DNA of 64,000 nt from Granulicatella adiacens ATCC 49175 (GTDB lineage Bacteria > Bacillota > Bacilli > Lactobacillales > Aerococcaceae): positions 310,001-374,000 of the forward strand of contig NZ_CP102283.1 in NCBI RefSeq assembly GCF_025150565.1, read 5' to 3'. Positions within the stretch are counted from its first letter, which is position 1, and every line of letters begins with the position of its first letter. The notes under the pieces are model-generated. The model was not told the DNA's origin. It was given only the letters and a program-made list of their open reading frames with translations, and searched no databases. Shown here in pieces: positions 1 to 8,345 of the stretch. Position numbers and translations under genes: made by a program.

Positions 1-1227
1 GTCAACACTCCAATCGATCGCGTAAGAGATATTGCTGCAACAGTAAAGAGCCCAATCGTTTTGGTGAGTGAGGCAATTGAACTAGATACGCCAATAATGA
101 CAGTAGATGAGGCTAAAAAAATCATTACCAAAACTAAAGAACGTGTTTCTAAGGAACATTATGTGAAGGATGAAGATATTTTTTATATTATTTTCACTTC
201 CGGAAGTACAGGGAAGCCTAAAGGTGTCTCTATTACATATGCAAACTTAAACCACTTCTTAGATTGGTATACAGCTTATTATGATGGAAAAGGACCTCAA
301 GTCTTCTTAGGGCATCCACCATTTTCTTTTGATTTGTCAGTGATGTCTTTATGGCCAGCATTGTATATGCACATTCCGCTGATTCAGATCGATAAAGAGC
401 ATTTACAAGATTTTAAAGTATTGTTCAAAACTTTAGAAGAATCAAAAGCGACTGTTTGGATTTCGACGCCATCTTTTGCAGAAATGTGTTTGGCGGATCC
501 AAGTTTTAATGGAGACTTGCTCCCTGAACTGGAACAATTTGTTTTCTGTGGAGAAAAATTATTTAGTTCTACCGTAGAAAAATTAATGGAACGATTCCCG
601 AAAGCAGAAGTCGTAAATACTTATGGACCGACAGAATCTACTGTAATGGTCACATGGATGCCACTTACAAAAGAATTAGTGGAACGTTATCCTGATAACT
701 TGCCAGTAGGAGTTGTTAAACCAGGAACGACGGTTTTGATTGATGGGGAAAATAGCGGAGAGATTATTATCTATGGCAATACAGTTGCGAAAGGATATTA
801 TGAAAATCCTGAAATGAATCAGAAGCATTTCTTTGAGGTGGATGGTGAGCGTGCTTATCGAACAGGAGATGTGGGGCATTTCGAAGGAGAGTTATTATTC
901 TGCGAAGGACGGATTGATTTCCAAATCAAATTGCATGGACACAGGATTGAATTAGAAGATATTGATAATAATTTATTGAAAAATCCAAAAATTCGTCAAG
1001 CGGCTACCGTGCCTTCTTTTGCAGATGGTAAAGTGAAGTCTATTACGTCGTTTGTAGTCTATAACGAACCGATTGAAAAACGTTTTGAAACGGTTAAATT
1101 AGTCAAAAAAGAATTAGCACAACATGTGCCGGAATATATGATTCCTAAGAAAGTCGTTTTCTTAGATGAAATGCCGTTAAACAATAACGGGAAGATTGAT
1201 AAAAAACAATTAAAGGAGCTTGTGTAG
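1..1227 (+). CDS. dltA: D-alanine--D-alanyl carrier protein ligase DltA (5' truncated by window edge)
   Basis: Activates D-alanine with ATP and loads it on the carrier DltC for D-alanylation of teichoic acids; cytoplasmic. The reading frame is open from base 1, so the visible 408 residues lack roughly the first 100 of a ~500-residue family. The adenylate-forming signature FTSGSTGKPKG lies at visible residues 65-75, a YGPTEST motif follows near 210, and the C-terminal catalytic lysine sits in NNNGKID near the end. A TTG at 61 could be read as a start, but the upstream codons (VNTPIDRVRD...) are clearly DltA-like, so it is internal. dltB starts 3 bases after the stop. Confidence 0.96.
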   Translation, partial: VNTPIDRVRDIAATVKSPIVLVSEAIELDTPIMTVDEAKKIITKTKERVSKEHYVKDEDIFYIIFTSGSTGKPKGVSITYANLNHFLDWYTAYYDGKGPQVFLGHPPFSFDLSVMSLWPALYMHIPLIQIDKEHLQDFKVLFKTLEESKATVWISTPSFAEMCLADPSFNGDLLPELEQFVFCGEKLFSSTVEKLMERFPKAEVVNTYGPTESTVMVTWMPLTKELVERYPDNLPVGVVKPGTTVLIDGENSGEIIIYGNTVAKGYYENPEMNQKHFFEVDGERAYRTGDVGHFEGELLFCEGRIDFQIKLHGHRIELEDIDNNLLKNPKIRQAATVPSFADGKVKSITSFVVYNEPIEKRFETVKLVKKELAQHVPEYMIPKKVVFLDEMPLNNNGKIDKKQLKELV

Positions 1228-1230
1228 TCG

Positions 1231-2382
1231 ATGCATTATTTTGAAGGCCTATCCTTCTTTATGACACTGGGATTCATTCTTATAATAGCGTTCATAATGA
1301 ATGTCTTTCAAAAATCTACTTACTATCTATCGTTAGTATTTTCTACGTTGATGGTTTATTTCGTTTTCGCAGAAAATCCTATGCATCTTGGCTCTATCAT
1401 AGGTTATGTTTTAGTAGGTTATATACTGATGCATCTGAGTGTGAAGTTCAAAGAGCATAAGAAAACAATGATTCTTATGATTTTTCTTGCAGGACTACCG
1501 CTTGTTTTAGTTAAAGTTCTCGCTGTATTTAAGATTTCGGGACTTGGATTTTTAGGTATTTCCTACATGACTTTTAAATTAATCCAAATCATTATTGAAA
1601 TTTATGATGGGTTAATCGAAAAACCAATGGGGCCGCTAGATTACGTGCACTTCCTATTGTTCTTCCCTGCGCTAAGTTCAGGACCGATTGATCGCAGTCG
1701 CAGATTCTTAGAAGATTGGAAAAAGCAACGAACAAAGGATGAGTATTTAGAATTAGCGGGAACAGGCATTTTTAGACTGGTTCTTGGACTATTTTATAAG
1801 CTTGTAATTTCTGGAATGGTGTTTCAACAAATGACATCCATTCGATATAAAGACTTTTCTTTCTTCGTTATTTATATGTATTTATACACCGCATATTTAT
1901 TCTTTGATTTTGCAGGGTATAGTCTGATGGCAGTAGGAGCAAGTAATATTCTTGGAATTGAAACACCAATGAATTTTAACATTCCGTTTATTAGTGTGGA
2001 TATTAAAGATTTCTGGAATCGTTGGCACATTACGCTATCTACATGGTTGAGGGATTTTGTATTCTCTCGTATTGTTATGAGATTTATGCGAAAAAAAATC
2101 TTTAAAAAACGCTTGACGACAGCAATGGTTGCCTATATGATTAACATGACTTTTATGGGATTCTGGCATGGAATTACATTGAACTATATTGCTTATGGAT
2201 TCTATCATGGAATCTTAATGGCAGCATTCGAGTGGTATCAGAAAAAATCGAAGTTTTATAAGAAAAATAAGAATAAGACCTGGTATAAAGTGATTAGCTG
2301 GATAATAACGATGCACTTAGTGATGTTTGGGTTCTTGATTTTTTCAGGGAAAATGTCTGAGTGGGCCCGTAAATTGATATAA
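1231..2382 (+). CDS. dltB: D-alanyl transfer protein DltB (MBOAT family)
   Basis: Multi-pass membrane O-acyltransferase that passes D-alanine from DltC across the membrane toward lipoteichoic acid. 383 residues with about ten hydrophobic segments; the MBOAT signature is visible as NRWHITLSTWLRDF (His266) and the catalytic histidine in GFWHG (His313). Slightly short for the family (about 400). It starts 3 bases after dltA, so it is probably translationally coupled, and dltC follows after 17 bases. Confidence 0.95.
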   Translation: MHYFEGLSFFMTLGFILIIAFIMNVFQKSTYYLSLVFSTLMVYFVFAENPMHLGSIIGYVLVGYILMHLSVKFKEHKKTMILMIFLAGLPLVLVKVLAVFKISGLGFLGISYMTFKLIQIIIEIYDGLIEKPMGPLDYVHFLLFFPALSSGPIDRSRRFLEDWKKQRTKDEYLELAGTGIFRLVLGLFYKLVISGMVFQQMTSIRYKDFSFFVIYMYLYTAYLFFDFAGYSLMAVGASNILGIETPMNFNIPFISVDIKDFWNRWHITLSTWLRDFVFSRIVMRFMRKKIFKKRLTTAMVAYMINMTFMGFWHGITLNYIAYGFYHGILMAAFEWYQKKSKFYKKNKNKTWYKVISWIITMHLVMFGFLIFSGKMSEWARKLI

Positions 2383-2399
2383 GAAAGTAGGAGAAAAAT

Positions 2400-2630
2400 A
2401 TGGAAGAAAGAATTTTAGAAATTCTAGAAGAAATTTGTGAAGATGAAGTAGTATACGAAGATAAAGACATTAACTTAAAAGAAGAAGGGTTAATGGACTC
2501 ATTAGCTTTCGTTGAACTGCTTGTTCGCTTAGAAGAGTTCGGTATCGAAGTGGCTCCAACAGAAGTTACTTATGAAGAAATCGATACTCCAAATAAAATT
2601 ATTAAATACGTTTCAGAACGTGTAGCTTAA
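2400..2630 (+). CDS. dltC: D-alanyl carrier protein DltC
   Basis: Small acidic acyl-carrier-like protein (76 residues) carrying D-alanine on a 4'-phosphopantetheine arm. The attachment serine is Ser34 in GLMDSLAF. The start has AGTAGGAG upstream. It is the last gene of the dlt group here: a strong terminator follows at 2642 and the next gene is on the opposite strand, so dltD, which normally follows dltC, is absent from this position. Confidence 0.95.
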   Translation: MEERILEILEEICEDEVVYEDKDINLKEEGLMDSLAFVELLVRLEEFGIEVAPTEVTYEEIDTPNKIIKYVSERVA

Positions 2631-2641
2631 TTTGAAATCGT

Positions 2642-2677
2642 AAAAGGCGCTTCCTAGAAGGTAGGAGGCGCCTTTTT
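2642..2677. terminator. Rho-independent terminator after dltC
   Basis: Stem AAAAGGCGC with GCGCCTTTT, extended by TTCCT/AGGA, followed by a T run. Near symmetry and the A run on the other side mean it can also end the opposing capA-like transcript. Confidence 0.85.
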
Positions 2678-2683
2678 GAGTGT

Positions 2684-3931
2684 TTAAAATTTAATGTTTA
2701 AAAGTTCGTTTACTTCGGTATAAGCGGATTGAATTCTCTCAAGCGTTTCTTTGTCTACGGTATGCTCCAAAGGTCCTCCTGGCATATAGTTTTCAGCGAG
2801 AAAGACTTGATAGTCGTAAGCAGGTCCTTCCATAAAGCTGCGGTCGATTTCAGTTCGTGAAACCCATGTTGGATGAGCCTTAACGCTTGTGAGGGTCGTC
2901 TTACCGTTTTCTTTTTCAATCGTGATATCCATAATCACACCACGCTCGGTCCAGATATTTTCCAAGGTTTCAACGCGTTGGTTCGAAAGGAGATTCCCCA
3001 TCGAGTAGATGATAAATTTCTTTTCACCGTCTTTAGTGATGGTTTCAGTTGGTTCAATAACGTGTGGATGTCCACCAAAAATCACGTCCGCACCCCATTC
3101 AATCATTTGATGATACGTATCGATTTGTCCTTGTGTTGGTTGAAGGTGATATTCTTCTCCCATTTGTGGCAACACAATCGTAAAGTCAGCAATTTCTTCA
3201 GCGCGTTGAATGAGCTGTTTCACCTTTTGCATATTCAAATCGTATAAGTGGTTATTATATTCTTCGTCGGTGAGTGTAACTTCGATTCCGTTGAAACCAT
3301 ACGCAAATCCAAGAATAGCCACTTTAATACCATTGACTTCTTTTACAAGAATGCCTTCTGATGGATCGACTTTTACCCCGAAGATATCAAGACCGTTTTT
3401 ACGAAAGGCGTTGGCGGTGTATTTCAAACCTTCGATGCCTGTATCGAGAATATGATTATGCGCTAAGTCGAGTACGTCGTATCCGGCGTCTTTAATACTT
3501 TGGATTACTTCTTCCGGCGCATTAAAAAGTGGATATCCAGCAAGAGGTTCATTTGGATTAATGGTTCCTTCGAAATCCCCAATCGCAAGATCTGCGCTGG
3601 ATACGAGTGGCGTAATTTGTTCATAGTCATTTTTGAAATCATACGAATTCCCGTCAAACGCGCTGCCATAAACAATATCGTGATAGAGCATATCCCCACT
3701 TGCGGTAATACGTGCAACTTGCTTATTCGTTGTTGGAGAGTGAGGGTTATTTGGTGTAGCGTTAGCCTCTTGATTTTGCTCAGCGGATGTTTTCGCGGTT
3801 TGAACAGTTTCTAACCTTTCTTGTGCGGAAGGGCGTGTAAGAAATCCTGCTGCAATCGTAAATACAGATAAGATACAAATTCCGTAAAATTCCATTCGCT
3901 TGATTTTGTCGTTCTGTGAATTACCTCTCAT
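2684..3931 (-). CDS. CapA/PgsA-like metallophosphatase family protein, membrane anchored
   Basis: 415 residues. An N-terminal hydrophobic stretch (about residues 15-31) looks like a signal anchor, followed by a low-complexity Gln/Asn/Thr linker and then a PGA_cap-type metallophosphatase domain outside the cell. Visible motifs are SGDM (78-81), GDFEGTIN (118-125), LAHNHILD, and GGHPHVIEP near the middle, the expected metal-binding positions of the CapA fold. The family includes poly-gamma-glutamate synthesis proteins, but no capB/capC genes are nearby, so a role in polyglutamate synthesis is not supported. It is convergent with dltC and divergent from the gene at 4133. A reverse-strand TATAAT lies at 3962-3967. 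Confidence 0.85.
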   Translation of the reverse strand: MRGNSQNDKIKRMEFYGICILSVFTIAAGFLTRPSAQERLETVQTAKTSAEQNQEANATPNNPHSPTTNKQVARITASGDMLYHDIVYGSAFDGNSYDFKNDYEQITPLVSSADLAIGDFEGTINPNEPLAGYPLFNAPEEVIQSIKDAGYDVLDLAHNHILDTGIEGLKYTANAFRKNGLDIFGVKVDPSEGILVKEVNGIKVAILGFAYGFNGIEVTLTDEEYNNHLYDLNMQKVKQLIQRAEEIADFTIVLPQMGEEYHLQPTQGQIDTYHQMIEWGADVIFGGHPHVIEPTETITKDGEKKFIIYSMGNLLSNQRVETLENIWTERGVIMDITIEKENGKTTLTSVKAHPTWVSRTEIDRSFMEGPAYDYQVFLAENYMPGGPLEHTVDKETLERIQSAYTEVNELLNIKF

Positions 3932-4132
3932 GGATTCCCCTCCAATACCTGTTGTAACTGTATTATACTCCGAATTAATTCTTAATTAAATGCTAATTTT
4001 AGAATATATGAAAATAAATAATTTAATCACAATACCCTCTAGAATTACTCAGCTGATAGCTATATAATTTGGTTGAAAGCAGTACTTGATAGTTTTTGTT
4101 GTAGGAAAACATTACAGGGAGGGAGTAGGATA

Positions 4133-5038
4133 ATGCATAAGTTAAATAGATGTCTGCTAAGAATTTTTTGTTGTTTTACTGCTTTAATAATTTTAGTACT
4201 AGTGCAGTTTAGATTCGCTAGTGTGTATGGAGATGCGGTAACCTCGATTCATTCCAAAGATGAGATCATTCATCTAGAAGAAGAAATTCTTAACATGTCT
4301 CGTGATGGGGACGAACATATAGAAGGTGTTGATTTTGAACATGCTGTCGAGACATACTATGACGTACCGCTGTTTAAAGATGAAAAGAAGCTAGATAGTG
4401 AAGAAATTGAACGTACCATAACTGATAGTAACTATAAATGGGTAGTTCCAATTAAGAACCCTACATTGGAGAAAGAGGCACATCTTTATATAGGTGGTCC
4501 AACCAATTTGTCGGAAATAGAAAACAAAGTGAAGCAGGGATATTTGACAAAAGAAGAAGGAGAAAAACTGATTCACTCACAAGGAAAATGGACGGTTGCG
4601 TATGTGAGTACTTATGAGAAAAATAAGCATTCAATTGTGAAAGTGGCACAAGAAGTGATTGCTAGGGAAAACTTGAATGTTGAAAAGATTTTGTTTGTTG
4701 TGCCCAAAGAACTACAAATTCCGGTAGTGCTTATAAAAGTTGATGGGGAATACCAAGTGATGTTTCATGAGTTTCCTTTAATAGAAGGAGGTATCTCAAA
4801 TGTAAAAGGTGAGCTATCTCTTGATCAGTTCTATCCGTTCAACGAGGCTAAAGAAATAGTGCGCGAGTTTACTAGGGAACACCAGTTAGTTTCGACGAAT
4901 GGCGATGCAAGACCGAATGGCGTTGTTGTTCCGTGGGAAGAGTATTCCATTGCTGTGGTAAGTATAGTGGTTGCTGGATTCGTCTTATATAAAATGTTTC
5001 GAAAAAAGATAGCGCAACCAAAAGTTCCTAAACCTTAA
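4133..5038 (+). CDS. Uncharacterised membrane protein with N- and C-terminal transmembrane segments
   Basis: I do not recognise a family. From the ATG at 4133 (GGGAGG upstream, good spacing; an upstream in-frame start at 4073 has none) the protein has 301 residues. Residues about 8-28 are a hydrophobic anchor or signal. The middle ~240 residues are charged and soluble-looking, probably extracellular. A second transmembrane segment follows near the C-terminus, ending in a short basic/proline tail (FRKKIAQPKVPKP). The arrangement suggests a surface domain held between two anchors. A possible -10 (TATAAT) is at 4063-4068. It stands alone between capA-like and fba. Confidence 0.7.
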   Translation: MHKLNRCLLRIFCCFTALIILVLVQFRFASVYGDAVTSIHSKDEIIHLEEEILNMSRDGDEHIEGVDFEHAVETYYDVPLFKDEKKLDSEEIERTITDSNYKWVVPIKNPTLEKEAHLYIGGPTNLSEIENKVKQGYLTKEEGEKLIHSQGKWTVAYVSTYEKNKHSIVKVAQEVIARENLNVEKILFVVPKELQIPVVLIKVDGEYQVMFHEFPLIEGGISNVKGELSLDQFYPFNEAKEIVREFTREHQLVSTNGDARPNGVVVPWEEYSIAVVSIVVAGFVLYKMFRKKIAQPKVPKP

Positions 5039-5063
5039 GAAACTGTAACAAAACAACAAAAGG

Positions 5064-5092
5064 TGGAAAAATAAAAGGAAATACGCTATAAT
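5064..5092 (+). promoter_or_regulatory. Probable fba promoter
   Basis: TATAAT at 5087-5092 with a weak -35 TGGAAA (5064-5069) at 17-bp spacing, about 48 bases before the fba start. Confidence 0.55.
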
Positions 5093-5139
5093 AAAACCGT
5101 TAAAAATAAATGCTGTAAGCATCAAGGAGGAACTAAAAC

Positions 5140-5997
5140 ATGAGTCGTTTAGTAAGCATGACTGAAATGTTACAAAAAGCAAAAGAAGGCAAATACGCTG
5201 TTGGTCAATTCAACATCAACAACTTAGAATGGACACAAGCCGTTTTAACTGCAGCGCAAGAAGCTAACTCACCAATTATCTTAGGTGTATCTGAAGGTGC
5301 TGGTAAATACATGGGTGGACCAAAAGTTGTTTCAGCTATGGTAAATGCGTTATTAGATTCAATGGACATCACTGTTCCAGTAGCATTACACTTAGACCAC
5401 GGTTCTTCAGTAGAAGTATGTAAACAATACATCGACGCTGGATTCAGCTCAGTAATGTTTGACCACTCTCACTTCCCAATCGATGAAAACATCGCATTAA
5501 CTCAAGAAGTTGTAGCGTATGCACATCCAAAAGGAGCTTCAGTTGAAGCTGAAGTAGGTACTGTAGGTGGTACTGAAGATGGCGTAACTGGAGGAATCAA
5601 CTACGCTGACTTAAACGAATGTGTACGTATGGTTAAAGAAGCTCACATCGATGCTTTAGCAGCAGCTTTAGGTTCAGTTCACGGAACTTACTCAGGTGAA
5701 CCAGTATTAGGTTTCGATGAAATGTTAGCTATCTCAGAAGCTACAGGTGCTCCATTAGTATTACACGGTGGATCAGGTATTCCAGAATACCAAATTAAAA
5801 AAGCAATCGAACGTGGACATGCTAAAATCAACGTTAACACTGAATTACAACAACAATGGACAGCAGCAGTTCGTGCTAAATTAAATGCAGATGCTGGTGT
5901 TTATGACCCACGTAAAATCATCAAACCTGGTTTCGATGCAATCGTTAAGATTACAAAAGAAACAATGGACATCTTCGGTTCAACAGGAAAAGCTTAA
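5140..5997 (+). CDS. fba: Class II fructose-1,6-bisphosphate aldolase
   Basis: Glycolytic and gluconeogenic cleavage/condensation of fructose 1,6-bisphosphate to DHAP and glyceraldehyde 3-phosphate; cytoplasmic and zinc dependent. 285 residues, the usual length for the short class II group. HLDHGSS (84-90) carries the catalytic Asp86 and a zinc-binding His87; GSVHGTY and LHGGSGIP supply further zinc and phosphate ligands. Strong RBS AGGAGG at 5124. Codon use is highly biased as in the ribosomal genes, fitting high expression. Monocistronic, with its own promoter and terminator. Confidence 0.97.
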   Translation: MSRLVSMTEMLQKAKEGKYAVGQFNINNLEWTQAVLTAAQEANSPIILGVSEGAGKYMGGPKVVSAMVNALLDSMDITVPVALHLDHGSSVEVCKQYIDAGFSSVMFDHSHFPIDENIALTQEVVAYAHPKGASVEAEVGTVGGTEDGVTGGINYADLNECVRMVKEAHIDALAAALGSVHGTYSGEPVLGFDEMLAISEATGAPLVLHGGSGIPEYQIKKAIERGHAKINVNTELQQQWTAAVRAKLNADAGVYDPRKIIKPGFDAIVKITKETMDIFGSTGKA

Positions 5998-6010
5998 TCA
6001 ACACTATTTG

Positions 6011-6039
6011 GAGGCAGGCGATTTCGCCTGTCTCTTTTT
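6011..6039 (+). terminator. fba terminator
   Basis: Stem GAGGCAGGCGA with TCGCCTGTCTC around a TT, followed by TTTTT. Confidence 0.88.
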
Positions 6040-6048
6040 AATTAGACC

Positions 6049-6087
6049 AATAAATATCCACTGGCTAAGCCGGTGGATATTTATTTG
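6049..6087. repeat. 39-bp palindromic repeat, copy 1
   Basis: Inverted repeat AATAAATATCCAC...GGTGGATATTTATTTG around CTAAGC. An identical copy except for one base lies at 7048-7086. The two copies are direct repeats about 1 kb apart and bracket the small accessory cassette. It resembles a terminator but comes after a complete fba terminator. Confidence 0.85.
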
Positions 6088-6114
6088 AGCAAAATAATAC
6101 TATAAAAAAGCAAA

Positions 6115-6148
6115 ATTATCATATGTGATAATTATCATATATGATAAT
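6115..6148. promoter_or_regulatory. Tandem palindromic operator of the XRE cassette
   Basis: Two overlapping 18-bp palindromes, ATTATCATATGTGATAAT (6115-6132, one mismatch) and ATTATCATATATGATAAT (6131-6148, perfect), centred 16 bp apart just before the RBS of the first cassette gene. Probably bound by the XRE protein encoded at 6380. A perfect copy of the second palindrome occurs at 52386-52403. Confidence 0.65.
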
Positions 6149-6171
6149 TTTAAGGTGTGGAGGTGGGAGAG

Positions 6172-6438
6172 ATGAAGCGCAAGTTTAAAATCGAAAAAGA
6201 TATGGTAGATCAGCTAGATGAGTATTCATACGAAGAAAAAGTAAAGTATGCAGCCATATTAAAAATACTGCAAGAAGACGGATTAACAGAAGAAATGATT
6301 CAAAAATGGGGACGATGGTATAAAGGAAAACAGGGATTGTTAATAAATCTTTCGAAAAATGTTAAGGAGGAGATGGACGATGGGGACGTACCTAACTTCA
6401 AAACTTTGCAAGCTTTCATCAGAATATCCGACGTTTGA
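6172..6438 (+). CDS. Small protein of unknown function, first gene of a toxin-antitoxin-like pair
   Basis: 88 residues from the ATG at 6172, which has GGAGGTGGGAG upstream; a GTG at 6157 lies too close to the RBS. It is highly charged with no signal or membrane segment, and I see no HigB, RelE or ParE motif with confidence. It overlaps the following XRE gene by 59 bases and sits behind a tandem palindromic operator. That layout is typical of type II toxin-antitoxin loci with the toxin first, but the toxin assignment rests on context only. Confidence 0.6.
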   Translation: MKRKFKIEKDMVDQLDEYSYEEKVKYAAILKILQEDGLTEEMIQKWGRWYKGKQGLLINLSKNVKEEMDDGDVPNFKTLQAFIRISDV

Positions 6439-6676
6439 GTATGATTTAGAAAAGGAAATAATGAAGCAGCGAGTTGCATTACAAATGACTAAGCTACAAA
6501 CAGTGACAGGACTTTCCTTAGAAGATTTTGCAAAAGAAGTCGACCTTAAAGCATCAAATCTTTCGAGATTGCAGAGCGGAGACCATAATCCAACTATTCT
6601 TACTCTGTTGGATTTAGCTTATCGATGTGGATATGATGTAGAAGTGAAAGTAAAAAAGAAAAAACTGCCTAAGTAG
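6380..6676 (+). CDS. XRE-family helix-turn-helix protein, candidate antitoxin
   Basis: 98 residues. AAGGAGG (6364-6370) points to the ATG at 6380 rather than the upstream in-frame start at 6359. The C-terminal half is an XRE/Cro-type HTH (LSLEDFAKEVDLKASNLSRL, then HNPTILTLLDLAYRCGYDV), as in HigA/HipB-like antitoxins, ending in a lysine-rich tail. It overlaps the upstream gene by 59 bases, so the two are translated together. It probably binds the palindromes at 6115-6148. Confidence 0.75.
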   Translation: MGTYLTSKLCKLSSEYPTFEYDLEKEIMKQRVALQMTKLQTVTGLSLEDFAKEVDLKASNLSRLQSGDHNPTILTLLDLAYRCGYDVEVKVKKKKLPK

Positions 6677-6797
6677 CATTACAAAATTACAATTGTTCAC
6701 AGAGAAAATCTCTTAGAGCATAGCAATTTAACTCCTAAATTTGTTTTTATAAGTGTAAGACTTATTAGATTATGAATAGAAATGAGGAGGAAAAATT

Positions 6798-7031
6798 ATG
6801 ACACATCATACATTTGTTGAGAAGAAACTGCATTTACGATTCAAAGGGAGTGACAGAAAAACAAAGAACCTGATTATTTCACGTCCTAAGGATAAATTGA
6901 AGAAGGATTCAGCTAATATAGCAATGGAGAGTATTATAGGAGCTAAACTTTTTGAAAAAGACGGAGTACAATTGTATGAAGGCCGAAGAGATGCTTATTA
7001 TAAGACGCGGAGAGTGGATGTCTTTCTTTAA
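6798..7031 (+). CDS. DUF2922-like small protein
   Basis: 77 residues. The pattern of short hydrophobic beta strands (KKLHLRFKG, KNLIISRPKD) followed by ANIAMESIIGAKLF resembles DUF2922, small Firmicutes proteins usually encoded beside a DUF1659 gene; no DUF1659 gene is present here. The last ~20 residues (EGRRDAYYKTRRVDVFL) are more basic than I expect for the family. GAGGAGG precedes the ATG. It lies inside the region bracketed by the 39-bp repeats. Confidence 0.6.
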   Translation: MTHHTFVEKKLHLRFKGSDRKTKNLIISRPKDKLKKDSANIAMESIIGAKLFEKDGVQLYEGRRDAYYKTRRVDVFL

Positions 7032-7047
7032 CAACAATAAATAATCG

Positions 7048-7086
7048 AATAAATATCCACCGGCTAAGCCGGTGGATATTTATTTG
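7048..7086. repeat. 39-bp palindromic repeat, copy 2
   Basis: Same sequence as 6049-6087 with a single C/T difference; the C here makes the stem CCACCGGC/GCCGGTGG fully Watson-Crick. It closes the cassette just upstream of the rpsL promoter and may also serve as terminator for the gene ending at 7031. Confidence 0.85.
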
Positions 7087-7151
7087 TGGAGTGCGTTTCT
7101 TCTATATACATTGCGCCAAATAAAAAGGCAGTATTTCTATTAAGAAAATTC

Positions 7152-7180
7152 TTGACGTGTTGAAGGAGAAATGCTATTCT
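7152..7180 (+). promoter_or_regulatory. Promoter of the str operon (rpsL)
   Basis: TTGACG (7152-7157), 17-bp spacer, TATTCT (7175-7180). The start codon is about 160 bases downstream, leaving a long leader. Confidence 0.85.
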
Positions 7181-7189
7181 ATTAGAGGT

Positions 7190-7347
7190 GCTTTTATACC
7201 TGATTCCTGATAAGTAATCAAATCAGTCGTGCTGACTGGTAAGAAGGCCATTTTATGAGACAGCGATGTCTTTTAATTTTTAACAAAAAATGGTCCGCCC
7301 GGAAGTGTGGACCAAGAAGAACCCGTTAGGGAAGGAGGAAGAGCTTA
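7190..7347 (+). promoter_or_regulatory. Structured 5' leader of rpsL
   Basis: Contains CCATTTT (7248-7254) pairing with AAAATGG (7287-7293) around an inner AGAC/GTCT stem, and GGTCC (7292-7296) pairing with GGACC (7309-7313). The two share bases 7292-7293, so they compete. It includes CGCCCGGA, also present in the rpsJ leader. A regulatory role is inferred. Confidence 0.45.
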
Positions 7348-7761
7348 ATGCCAACTATTAACCAATTAGTCCGTAAACCTCGTAAATCAGCAGTTGAGAA
7401 ATCAGCTTCTCCAGCGTTAGGTAAAGGCTATAACAGTTTCAAAAAATCACAAACGAATACAAACTCTCCACAAAAACGTGGTGTATGTACTCGTGTAGGT
7501 ACTATGACACCTAAAAAACCTAACTCAGCGTTACGTAAATATGCCCGTGTACGTTTATCTAACTTAATCGAAGTAACTGCGTACATTCCAGGTATTGGTC
7601 ACAACTTACAAGAACACAGCGTTGTATTAATCCGCGGTGGACGTGTAAAAGACTTACCAGGGGTACGTTACCATATCATTCGTGGTGCTTTAGACACTGC
7701 AGGAGTTAACAACCGTATGCAAGGTCGTTCTAAATACGGTACAAAACGTCCTAAAAAATAA
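7348..7761 (+). CDS. rpsL: 30S ribosomal protein S12
   Basis: 137 residues, full length. The decoding-centre protein of the small subunit. Conserved [15 protein letters not shown] and [13 protein letters not shown] segments, the sites where streptomycin resistance mutations arise, are intact (Lys in PKKPNS, no obvious resistance substitution). First gene of the str operon; GGAAGGAGG precedes the start; rpsG follows 42 bases later. Confidence 0.98.
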   Translation: MPTINQLVRKPRKSAVEKSASPALGKGYNSFKKSQTNTNSPQKRGVCTRVGTMTPKKPNSALRKYARVRLSNLIEVTAYIPGIGHNLQEHSVVLIRGGRVKDLPGVRYHIIRGALDTAGVNNRMQGRSKYGTKRPKK

Positions 7762-7803
7762 TTTTTAAAATAAAACACTCATTAAATGAAAGGAGGATTA
7801 TAA

Positions 7804-8274
7804 ATGCCTCGTAAAGGTCCTGTCGCAAAACGTGATGTATTACCTGATCCAATTTATAATTCAAAACTAGTTACTCGTTTAATCAACCGTTTAATGGTAG
7901 ATGGAAAACGTGGTAAAGCTGCAACAATCTTATATAACGCATTTGATATCGTTAAAGAAAAAACTGGAAACGATCCAATGGAAGTTTTCGAACAAGCTAT
8001 GAAAAACATTATGCCTGTTCTTGAAGTTAAAGCTCGTCGTGTAGGGGGTTCTAACTACCAAGTTCCTGTGGAAGTTCGTCCAGACCGTCGTACTACATTA
8101 GGTTTACGTTGGTTAGTAAACTACTCACGTCTACGTGGTGAAGACACAATGGAAGTTCGTTTAGCTAAAGAAATTATGGATGCTGCGAACAACACTGGTG
8201 CTTCTGTTAAGAAACGTGAAGATACACATAAAATGGCTGAAGCGAACAAAGCGTTTGCTCACTATCGTTGGTAA
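7804..8274 (+). CDS. rpsG: 30S ribosomal protein S7
   Basis: 156 residues, full length, starting [16 protein letters not shown]. Primary 16S rRNA-binding protein that nucleates the 30S head. AAAGGAGG upstream. It lies between rpsL and fusA in the usual str order. In the gap to fusA, AAAAAGGTTTTTAAACCTTTTT (8278-8299) forms a hairpin with a T run, a possible attenuator that would lower fusA readthrough. Confidence 0.97.
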   Translation: MPRKGPVAKRDVLPDPIYNSKLVTRLINRLMVDGKRGKAATILYNAFDIVKEKTGNDPMEVFEQAMKNIMPVLEVKARRVGGSNYQVPVEVRPDRRTTLGLRWLVNYSRLRGEDTMEVRLAKEIMDAANNTGASVKKREDTHKMAEANKAFAHYRW

Positions 8275-8345
8275 GATAAAAAAGGTTTTTAAACCTTTTT
8301 GGTCTCACTTATTGTTAGAAATATAGAAAGAGGTGTAGAACGAAG

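Noticed and set aside
2873-3455. Two plus-strand ORFs of 124 and 81 residues
   Set aside because: They are antisense shadows of the CapA-like gene, without RBS, and read like translated complement.
6049-6087. Simple second terminator of fba
   Set aside because: A complete terminator with T tract already lies at 6011-6039, and an almost identical copy at 7048 points to a repeat, though it may also terminate.
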